Assembly: GCF_008692785.1 (NCBI RefSeq)
Contig: NZ_VXJV01000002.1
Location: 248,001 to 312,000, forward strand
DNA: 64,000 nucleotides
From: Salmonella enterica subsp. diarizonae
GTDB lineage: Bacteria > Pseudomonadota > Gammaproteobacteria > Enterobacterales > Enterobacteriaceae
Direction: 5' to 3'
Below the pieces are notes generated by a model. The model had not been told where the DNA came from. It did no database searches and worked only from the letters and a program-made list of their open reading frames with translations. Shown here one piece after another: positions 57,521 through 64,000 of the stretch; the first letter of the stretch is position 1; each line of letters begins with the position of its first letter. Position numbers and translations under genes: made by a program.

Positions 57521-58408
57521 TTATTCAACAATATTTACGGCGACACAAGGATCAATAACCTGTAATTGTCGCGACCACAATGAGACAGGAATAGCAGACA
57601 GTTCGCGAGCAATGACTCCGTCAGATTGGGCGTGACGAGTGGTGGGCGAAATAATACGGTAATCAAGAATATTGCCTGACGTCGTCAGTCTGGCCTGATG
57701 AACTAACCATCCTCGCGCGGTTTCCACTACCGCTATTTTCCACTCGCCATCATCAAAACGATTCCAGCGCAGGGTGGGAAGGGCGCTCAAACTTCGGGCG
57801 AGCGTAATGCAGCGGGCCAGCAGACGCAGCGCAATCGGTTTTCCGCTAAGGCAACAGGCTGACAGCAGCGGATATTCGATAGCCAGAGGCGAGACATCCA
57901 GGGGAGCATGGGTTATTAACGTATGGTCCGGGGACGACGCCATCGGTAGTGTAGGTGTAATAATATTCTGTAATGCCGCCAGCCAGCGGGCGGCTTCAGA
58001 ACGCTCTTGCAAAAACCATGCTTCCCAGCCCTGTACGCCAGCGGCAAGCCAGATATGAGGATCATCGTCGAAAAAGATTGTGCTCGCCAGCGGGGATAAG
58101 TCTCCGCGACGTAACAACGCCCATTCTTCAACGGTTGCCTGTCGGTGGCTAAATAGGGGGAGCCAGTCGGTCAACGCGCGCCGGAGCGTTTCTCGCGCCA
58201 GCTCTTGTTGTGCGGCCTGCATATCTGGCTCCTCTTCAGGAAACAGCAGTAAAGCCGCCGCCGCGCTGTGCGCTTGAGCGCACAACGTAAACAAACGTGA
58301 AATAAGCGTTTTCGCGTATACCGGCGTTGCGCCCTGTAACAAACGACCGATCGGCGGCTCCTGCCAGATAATCCGTAGCGGGTGAGAATAGACGGTCAAT
58401 CTTTGCAC
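57521..58408 (-). CDS. hydH: HydH, HupK-type hydrogenase maturation protein
   Basis: A 295-aa protein with parts resembling a degenerate hydrogenase large-subunit-like accessory protein of the HupK/HoxV type; IGRLLQGATPVYAKTLISRL near the N-terminus is typical. Such proteins are found only with hup-type operons and may scaffold Fe(CN)2CO delivery. It overlaps hydG by 13 bp. No catalytic motif is evident. Confidence 0.75.
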   Translation of the reverse strand: MQRLTVYSHPLRIIWQEPPIGRLLQGATPVYAKTLISRLFTLCAQAHSAAAALLLFPEEEPDMQAAQQELARETLRRALTDWLPLFSHRQATVEEWALLRRGDLSPLASTIFFDDDPHIWLAAGVQGWEAWFLQERSEAARWLAALQNIITPTLPMASSPDHTLITHAPLDVSPLAIEYPLLSACCLSGKPIALRLLARCITLARSLSALPTLRWNRFDDGEWKIAVVETARGWLVHQARLTTSGNILDYRIISPTTRHAQSDGVIARELSAIPVSLWSRQLQVIDPCVAVNIVE

Positions 58409-59457
58409 GAATTATTACCTTCATCGATCACCATAAACCCGGATTTACTGGTTTCGCAAACCGGACAGCACCAGTAATCAGGTAATTGGTTGAAGGGCAC
58501 GCCAGGTGGGATTTGCCAGACATCATCGCCCAGTTCAGGATCGTAAACCCACCAACATACTTTGCACTCCATGCGCACCACTGGCTCATTTTCTGTAACA
58601 GGGTATTCTTTCAACCATTTCAGCGTATTTTTCAGCCCCGCGCAGGCATCTTCAATATCGTCTATACCTGCGACGGCGATATCAGGAATATCCGCTATCT
58701 CAATCATATCTTGCAGTAACGTATTCATATCATTGAAATAATTGACCCGCCATACGCCGGGAAAATGTGTGCTTACAATCCGGCATTTACCATATCCGCG
58801 TGAAAAAATAGCGCTACAGCCTTCGCCTAAAAAATGATCCAGATACTCGCGATCGGCATCGTTTACTGGTAATAGCGTTAAGTTAATGATATGCGGTTCT
58901 TTTACCGGCTGTTTTACGCGTTCGGCTATTTCATGCGCGATAAAGGCGCCATTCATCAATCCCGTCGGTTGCGGCGGCAATTCTGGCGTAATCGGCGGTT
59001 GCGGATGCGTCCGCCAGATGCTCTCAGGGATCGGGCCAATGATAATTTCATCGGCAACCCGTTGCTGGTCAGCGTTAAATTCACGTATACGCCAGACGCC
59101 CGTAAAAACCGTCTCCTGAATACGCTGTTCTTTTCCATCGGGTAACAGTACCCGGGCGGATATTTCACCTTCGCCGAGCAATTGATCCAACAAACCGCTA
59201 TTCTGTTGCTCAGAAGCATTCAGCTTATAGATCAGGGGAAATGAGAGTCTTGCCACTGGGGTATCCATATCGCCAATAAGCGTAGTCAGGACGTGTCTGG
59301 CTACATGAAGCTCAGCGGGCAGCGCCTGTTCCGGTAAAACCGGCGTCAGCGGGAGATTAATGCCGGCGGGGATAGGAAGAAAGTTAAAGTCTTCCTCTTC
59401 TGGCTGCGAGCCTGGTCCGGCAATATTAACGACTGGAATAGTTCTGGAATGATTCAC
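58396..59457 (-). CDS. hydG: HydG, HyaF/HupH-rubredoxin fusion protein
   Basis: A 353-aa protein. The first ~290 residues are HyaF/HupH-like (LPIPAGINLPLTPVLPEQAL, then PARVLLPDGKEQRIQETVF). A C-terminal rubredoxin domain follows: CKVC (298-301) and CPVC (331-334), as in HupI. In other bacteria HupH and HupI are separate genes. The fusion should place a redox-active iron centre next to a chaperone for the iron-sulfur subunit under oxygen. Confidence 0.85.
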   Translation of the reverse strand: MNHSRTIPVVNIAGPGSQPEEEDFNFLPIPAGINLPLTPVLPEQALPAELHVARHVLTTLIGDMDTPVARLSFPLIYKLNASEQQNSGLLDQLLGEGEISARVLLPDGKEQRIQETVFTGVWRIREFNADQQRVADEIIIGPIPESIWRTHPQPPITPELPPQPTGLMNGAFIAHEIAERVKQPVKEPHIINLTLLPVNDADREYLDHFLGEGCSAIFSRGYGKCRIVSTHFPGVWRVNYFNDMNTLLQDMIEIADIPDIAVAGIDDIEDACAGLKNTLKWLKEYPVTENEPVVRMECKVCWWVYDPELGDDVWQIPPGVPFNQLPDYWCCPVCETSKSGFMVIDEGNNSCKD

Positions 59458-59474
59458 GTGTGTTACCTTTCATT

Positions 59475-59885
59475 CTATTGCGTGATAACGGGAATATCCT
59501 GACGATAGCCCGGTGTGATCAGCAATGCGGCCACCCGCTGAGAGTATTCTTGCCAGCTATATAATCCCGCCAGACTGCCGACAAAACGGTGCTGGCGAAA
59601 GAAAAGCAGTGCCGGATATTTCAGAATGCGATACTCCCGGGCGATCAGTTCACTCTGTTCGCTATCCGCAAATGCCGCGGTATAAGACGTCGCCGGAAAT
59701 TGCTTGAGGATCTCCGGGATAATAACCCAACTGTCGGCGACTTCCGGGTGTTTGTTTGGGTCGCTTTGCAGCAAAACCAGAAGAGTCGGATGCGCATTAA
59801 TCAACGACGGGAGCGTTTGCGCATCGGTAATCAGAAAGCCTTTGTTCGCCAGAGGACAAACAGGTTTTTGGGGTGAGATAGTCAT
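59475..59885 (-). CDS. hydF: HydF, HyaE/HupG-type thioredoxin-like chaperone
   Basis: A 136-aa thioredoxin-fold protein without the CxxC active site, of the HyaE/HupG family. It is taken to bind the twin-arginine leader of the hydrogenase small subunit before export. Marks: VLLQSDPNKHPEVADSWVII and ILKYPALLFFRQHRFVGSLA. The ATG overlaps hydE (4 bp). Confidence 0.88.
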   Translation of the reverse strand: MTISPQKPVCPLANKGFLITDAQTLPSLINAHPTLLVLLQSDPNKHPEVADSWVIIPEILKQFPATSYTAAFADSEQSELIAREYRILKYPALLFFRQHRFVGSLAGLYSWQEYSQRVAALLITPGYRQDIPVITQ

Positions 59886-60181
59886 TTTTTCAAATGCTCC
59901 GGTAATTCAGGCGTGCGAGATAATAAATCGGCAAAACCGGCCAGCGGATCGCTTTGCGTGCGCATGGCCTGTTCCAGCGAGTCCAGCGCTGCCAGTACCT
60001 CAATGGCTTCCGCTTCGTCCATTTCCCGTCGTGCTGCGCCGCCAAATGTCAGCAGCCATGCGCCAGCTAATGGGGGAGCTACAAGCCGAATATCAACGTC
60101 GATAAGATCGCCGTGTCGGTCGCGGCATTTGGCGAACCACTGACCTGGTGAAATAACCTGCACAGGAGCGCCAATACACAT
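59882..60181 (-). CDS. hydE: HydE, HypC/HupF-type chaperone
   Basis: A 99-aa HypC/HupF-family chaperone with the catalytic N-terminal Cys2 in MCIGAPVQVI. HypC proteins ferry the Fe(CN)2CO group to the large subunit; HupF forms act under oxygen. Overlaps hydF and hydD by 4 and 1 bp. Confidence 0.92.
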   Translation of the reverse strand: MCIGAPVQVISPGQWFAKCRDRHGDLIDVDIRLVAPPLAGAWLLTFGGAARREMDEAEAIEVLAALDSLEQAMRTQSDPLAGFADLLSRTPELPEHLKK

Positions 60182-60789
60182 TATGATTTCTCTCTTTGTA
60201 GCACCCGAATATCACCGACCCGGCAAGCGCTTTGCGCATCTGGCCGTTCATCTTCGTAGCGTTCCATACACAGGCTATAATGATTGAGTCTTTCAGTGGT
60301 CAAGGCCGCTGAAGAGGCGGTGATACCCCATTGCGCCAGCACTTGCTGTGCGAGATAGACCGCGGGCATCAGTTGCGCCTTTACCTGCGGCGTGAGACTT
60401 CCGCCATAGTCATCCAGACATTCCGGCTGCACGCCGATCAGAACAATCTCCGCTAATGGGCAGCCGGTTAATTGCAGCAATGCCAGCACTTCAGAAAAAC
60501 TGGTCTGATGTAAACTGAGTTTTTTCGCCGTCAGATAGGCGGGAACCTGTTCATCACGAAACATCGCCAGCGAACCTGGCGCCATACCAAAATCGATAGC
60601 ATCCATGATTAACAGTTTTTCGGTCTGTTGTAGCCAGGGAAGCAGCGCCAGCCCCTGCGTACCGCCATCAACAACGTCAACTTTCTCGTTATCGGCATAC
60701 TGTTCAAACAGCTTTTCCGCCGCTCTGACGCCGAACCCTTCATCTGCCCAAAGCAGGTTGCCAAGCCCTAAGATTGTTACTTCTGCCAT
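60181..60789 (-). CDS. hydD: HydD, HyaD-type maturation endopeptidase
   Basis: A 202-aa M52-type Ni-dependent protease that removes the C-terminal tail of the hydrogenase large subunit. Ni-binding residues are in ADEGFG (near 16), MDAIDFG (near 62) and SLHQTSFSE (near 93). The start at 60789 (MAEVTILGLGN) has AGGTGA upstream. Removes the tail after DPCLACSTH of HydB. Confidence 0.93.
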   Translation of the reverse strand: MAEVTILGLGNLLWADEGFGVRAAEKLFEQYADNEKVDVVDGGTQGLALLPWLQQTEKLLIMDAIDFGMAPGSLAMFRDEQVPAYLTAKKLSLHQTSFSEVLALLQLTGCPLAEIVLIGVQPECLDDYGGSLTPQVKAQLMPAVYLAQQVLAQWGITASSAALTTERLNHYSLCMERYEDERPDAQSACRVGDIRVLQREKS

Positions 60790-60794
60790 TGTTA

Positions 60795-61469
60795 TCACCT
60801 GAACCAGCGCCAGCCGCTTATCATGACGGAAATCACGCTTTGTCGGCTCATAATGTCTTCGCGGATAGCGGTATAAACATGCGCAATGACGAATGCAATA
60901 ATGAACCACATGCCCAGCCGGTGCCAGAAATGCAGCGCGAGGCTATCGTTGCCAGTCAAGCGAATCATCCAGCCAAACCATTGATACGCCCAACTGTCCG
61001 TTCCAAGCCCTTCGCCATAGAGCGCAAAGCCGCTACACACCATCAGTACGGACATCCAGAAATAGAACATTACCGCCAGTCCCGCCACCGGATTATGTCC
61101 ATAGTAACGATGGGCCTCTTTTTCGAGGAAAAAATACCAGCGGATTTCGCTGATAACGCCTTTGCGCCAGGCACGGCGCCAGAACGGAACCAGAAACATC
61201 TCTCTGGCGTACTCATTGCCGACACATGCCCAGTAAATACGAAACAGCAGAGCGACAGTAAAAATATACGCCGTGGTAAAATGGATCAGGCGTATCCAGC
61301 CCATCCAAAACATAAAGGTCGCTTCACCTTGAATCGATGGCAGGGGGCGGCCAATGAAATATCCTGTAACAGCCAGAACGACAATGGATAACGCCGTGAT
61401 CCAGTGCCATAAACGTACCGGCGCTTCATAGATATAGTACCCCTGGCTGGTTATTTCTTTGAGATGCAT
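60795..61469 (-). CDS. hydC: HydC, HyaC-type cytochrome b
   Basis: A 224-aa four-helix membrane cytochrome b, which takes electrons from HydA and passes them to quinone. Heme-ligand His residues are in YYIYEAPVRLWHWITALSIV and HFTTAYIFTVALLFR, plus SLALHFWHRLGMWFIIAFV. The start at 61469 has GGAGGTCT upstream; a 23-codon extension into hydB is rejected. Confidence 0.93.
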   Translation of the reverse strand: MHLKEITSQGYYIYEAPVRLWHWITALSIVVLAVTGYFIGRPLPSIQGEATFMFWMGWIRLIHFTTAYIFTVALLFRIYWACVGNEYAREMFLVPFWRRAWRKGVISEIRWYFFLEKEAHRYYGHNPVAGLAVMFYFWMSVLMVCSGFALYGEGLGTDSWAYQWFGWMIRLTGNDSLALHFWHRLGMWFIIAFVIAHVYTAIREDIMSRQSVISVMISGWRWFR

Positions 61470-61488
61470 TGAGACCTCCGAATCGTCG

Positions 61489-63291
61489 TCATCGTACCTG
61501 AACCCTGACCAGCTCCCCTCCATGATTATCAATAACATGGGTGGAGCAGGCCAGGCAGGGATCGAAGCTGTGCAGAGTACGTAAAATCTCCAATGGTTGA
61601 TCGGGAACGGCGAGTTTAGTTCCCATTAACGCCGCTTCGTACGCGCCAATTTGACCTTTATCGTCACGTGGTCCGGCATTCCAGGTCGTCGGTACCACAC
61701 ACTGATAGCTGTCGATTTTCTGATTTTCAATTTTTATCCAGTGGCCCAGCGCGCCGCGCGGAGCCTCGCTGAAACCAACGCCTTTTGCAGATGTAGGCCA
61801 GGTATCGGGTTCCCAGAGCGTGACGTTTGCCGTCGCCGTATCGCCGGACTTGAGGTTACGCATCAGGCGATCGAAGAAATATTGCAGTGTATTGCCTGCC
61901 CATACGGATTCCAGCGCACGCGCGGCAGTACGCCCTAATGTAGAAAAGAGCGCCTCTTTAGGCAGCTTTAATACACTAAGCAGTTGATCTACGGGTTCTT
62001 TAAATTCCGGTTTATTTTGATGATATCCAATCAGATAACGCGCCAGCGGACCTACCTCCATAGCATGTCCCTTCCAGCGCGGCGATTTTATCCATGAATA
62101 TTTAGCGGACTCATCCACCTGTTCGATAAAGGTTTTTGTGCCTTTATAGTGTTCGCCCATGACCAGTTGCGGTTCGGTCAGACCATCCCACGGATGCAGG
62201 CCCTTATCATTATTGCCGTTACCATAGGTATACCAGGAGTGAGTGACAAACTCCTGAATTTCATCGGGGGCGGTTAAATCGACAGGATGAATTTCGTCGA
62301 AACGACCATTAATGATAGCCCCACGCGGAAGCAGGAGATTACTGGCGGAATAATCGTTAGGGTTATCCGGAAACTCGCCATAAGCCAGCAGATTCATGCT
62401 CGATAACCCGCCGCCGATTTTTGCCCAGTCTTTGTAATAACTGGCAATCAGCAAGACGTCCGGAAGATAGACCTGTTCGCAGAACTGGCGAGCTTTTTTG
62501 ATGATGGAACTGACAAGATTCAGACGTTCCATATTCACTGCGCCGACCGCGCCCGTTTCATCAAGGTTGATGGCGCAAGGAACGCCGCCCACCAGCCAGT
62601 TAGGATGCGGGTTTTTACCACCGAAAACGGTGTGAATTTTTACGATCTCTTTTTGAAAATCAAGCGCTTCAAGATAGTGGGCGACCGCCAGCAAATTGGC
62701 TTCCGGCGGAAGTTTCATAGCCGGATGTCCCCAGTAGCCGTTACGGAAAGGGCCAAGTTGACCGGACTCGATAAACCGTTTCAGACGATTTTGTAAATCG
62801 CGGAAATATCCCGGCGAGGACAGCGGCCATGCGGAAAGGCTTTGCGCGATGGCGGAGGTTTGATGCGGGTCGGCTTTCAGGGCGGCAACCACATCGACCC
62901 AGTCCAGCGCGTGCAGATGATAAAAATGCACCAGGTGATCGTGAACGTGTAGCGTAGCCTGCATCATATTACGGATACAGTTTGCGTTGTCTGGAATCGC
63001 GATTCCCAGCGCATTTTCTACGGCACGGATTGAGGTCAGAGCGTGTGTACCGGTGCAGACGCCGCAAATGCGTTCAACGAATGCCCAGGCGTCTCGCGGA
63101 TCGCGGCCTTTCAGGATAACCTCAAGGCCGCGCCACATGGTGCCGGTCGACACGGCATTAGTAATGATATTATTACTGTCGATATTCACTTCGCAGCGCA
63201 TATGTCCTTCGATGCGAGTAACCGGATCGACCACAATTCGTCGTCCGCTATTGTCCAGCGTAAAACCTTGAGTCTGATAAGGATATGACAT
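61489..63291 (-). CDS. hydB: HydB, [NiFe]-hydrogenase large subunit
   Basis: A 600-aa catalytic subunit of an O2-tolerant H2-uptake hydrogenase. L1 motif [13 protein letters not shown] and L2 motif [12 protein letters not shown] carry the four nickel-binding cysteines, and [10 protein letters not shown] is the N-terminal signature. Cleavage by HydD is expected after His of ACSTH, removing [15 protein letters not shown]. Length is close to HyaB (597 aa). It follows hydA by 2 bp. Confidence 0.96.
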   Translation of the reverse strand: MSYPYQTQGFTLDNSGRRIVVDPVTRIEGHMRCEVNIDSNNIITNAVSTGTMWRGLEVILKGRDPRDAWAFVERICGVCTGTHALTSIRAVENALGIAIPDNANCIRNMMQATLHVHDHLVHFYHLHALDWVDVVAALKADPHQTSAIAQSLSAWPLSSPGYFRDLQNRLKRFIESGQLGPFRNGYWGHPAMKLPPEANLLAVAHYLEALDFQKEIVKIHTVFGGKNPHPNWLVGGVPCAINLDETGAVGAVNMERLNLVSSIIKKARQFCEQVYLPDVLLIASYYKDWAKIGGGLSSMNLLAYGEFPDNPNDYSASNLLLPRGAIINGRFDEIHPVDLTAPDEIQEFVTHSWYTYGNGNNDKGLHPWDGLTEPQLVMGEHYKGTKTFIEQVDESAKYSWIKSPRWKGHAMEVGPLARYLIGYHQNKPEFKEPVDQLLSVLKLPKEALFSTLGRTAARALESVWAGNTLQYFFDRLMRNLKSGDTATANVTLWEPDTWPTSAKGVGFSEAPRGALGHWIKIENQKIDSYQCVVPTTWNAGPRDDKGQIGAYEAALMGTKLAVPDQPLEILRTLHSFDPCLACSTHVIDNHGGELVRVQVR

Positions 63292-63293
63292 AA

Positions 63294-64000
63294 TTATTTT
63301 TTCTCTTCCGGAGCGTTTTCTGATGACGTGTTGTTTTTATTACGGGCGTGTTTTATGGCGCTGACCGTGGCGTGAGCGATGGCGGCAGCGCCCGCGACGC
63401 CGGCAACGCCCAGACCGATTTTATCGGCGGTAGCCTCAATACCGGTTTGCGGAATGCCCGTTGCCCGGCTGTAAAACGATCCATAATCCCAGAATCCATC
63501 TTCCGAACATCCGAGGCATCCATGACCCGACTGGATAGGAAAAGAAACGCCATCATTCCAGCGAACGGTTGAACAGGCGTTATAGGTAGTTGGGCCTTTA
63601 CAGCCCATCTTGTACAGGCAATACCCTTTTCTGGCGCCTTCGTCATCCCACGCTTCCACAAACTGACCGGCATCGAAATGCGCGCGTCGATAGCATTTGT
63701 CATGAATCCGCTGACCATAAAACATTTTGGGTCGTCCAAGACGATCAAGGGGAGGGATACGATCAAATGCCAGCATATAGGTGATAACGGCGGACATCAC
63801 TTCAGGTATAGGCGGGCAGCCAGGCACTTTAATAATGGGTTTATCGGTAATTAATTTGTGAACCGGCGTAGCTTTAGTTGGGTTTGGACGGGCTGCCTGC
63901 ACGCAGCCCCATGACGCGCAGGACCCCCAGGCGATAATAGCTTTAGCATCCGCGCTGACGCGTTTTAACTTTTCCAGGAACGGCTCGCCCGCCAGTATGC
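63294..64000 (-). CDS. hydA: HydA, hydrogenase small subunit (5' end outside window)
   Basis: C-terminal 235 codons of the iron-sulfur subunit; the N-terminus and its twin-arginine leader lie beyond the right edge. The region [20 protein letters not shown] carries two cysteines five residues apart, of which the second corresponds to the extra cysteine seen in O2-tolerant hydrogenases such as Hyd-1. Distal cluster ligands ([23 protein letters not shown]) are present. A C-terminal membrane helix ([20 protein letters not shown]) anchors it. Confidence 0.95.
   Translation of the reverse strand, partial: ILAGEPFLEKLKRVSADAKAIIAWGSCASWGCVQAARPNPTKATPVHKLITDKPIIKVPGCPPIPEVMSAVITYMLAFDRIPPLDRLGRPKMFYGQRIHDKCYRRAHFDAGQFVEAWDDEGARKGYCLYKMGCKGPTTYNACSTVRWNDGVSFPIQSGHGCLGCSEDGFWDYGSFYSRATGIPQTGIEATADKIGLGVAGVAGAAAIAHATVSAIKHARNKNNTSSENAPEEKK

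Noticed and set aside
1..64000. CRISPR arrays, rRNA, tRNA, integrases and complete insertion sequences
   Set aside because: None was seen on either strand. No repeat-spacer pattern or transposase motif was found.

Overview
The window is enterobacterial chromosome, and almost every housekeeping gene can be matched by eye to an Escherichia coli counterpart. Gene content points to Salmonella enterica: an OsmU-type betaine ABC transporter, a marRAB operon with a TTG-initiated marR, YdeI next to YdeJ, and a nine-gene Hyd-5-type [NiFe]-hydrogenase operon. The serovar cannot be told from the sequence.

Layout. 1-7.7 kb: end of mdtI, ydgD, ydgU (26 aa), asr with an RstA box, ynfM/ynfL, mlc, bioD2 (ynfK) and clcB. 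7.7-11.2 kb: the OsmU importer (osmVWXY). 11.5-19.1 kb: a DMSO-reductase-type operon (ynfE, ynfF, ynfG, ynfH, dmsD) with a ModE-like palindrome in front, then ynfD. 19.2-22.8 kb: the lipoprotein gene ynfC is broken, and its middle is replaced by a stand-alone gene for a TccC-type toxin subunit. The AT-rich C-terminal tip of that protein carries residues resembling the catalytic set of the anthrax edema factor/CyaA/ExoY nucleotidyl cyclases. 22.8-24.3 kb: speG, ynfB, ynfA. 24.4-31.4 kb: a hexuronate cassette (rspA/manD, a uxaC paralogue, a GPH symporter, ydfI), ydfZ and the GntR regulator rspR. 31.5-39.4 kb: ydfG, dcp, a KGG stress protein, ydeJ, ydeI, the sRNA MgrR with a PhoP box, mgtS, ydeE, eamA. 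39.5-44.5 kb: a 1366-aa autotransporter divergent from an AT-rich LuxR-type regulator. 44.6-54.6 kb: marRAB/marC, sotB, ptrR, sad, glsB, yneG, uxaB, yneE. 54.7-57.1 kb: an exported SnoaL-like protein and an OmpC/OmpF-family porin. 57.2-64 kb: the Hyd-5 operon (hydI to hydA, minus strand), with hydA running off the right edge.

Functional themes. Anaerobic or microaerobic respiration is represented by ynfEFGH-dmsD and the H2-oxidising Hyd-5 membrane complex. Hexuronate breakdown is represented by rspA/uxaC-like/ydfI and uxaB. PhoP-, RstA-, ModE- and Mar-type control sites are visible. The parts least like a conserved backbone are the tccC-like insertion in ynfC, the autotransporter/LuxR pair, and the uxaC-like plus GPH genes next to rspA.

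All gene identities come from recalled protein families and visible motifs. No database search was run.
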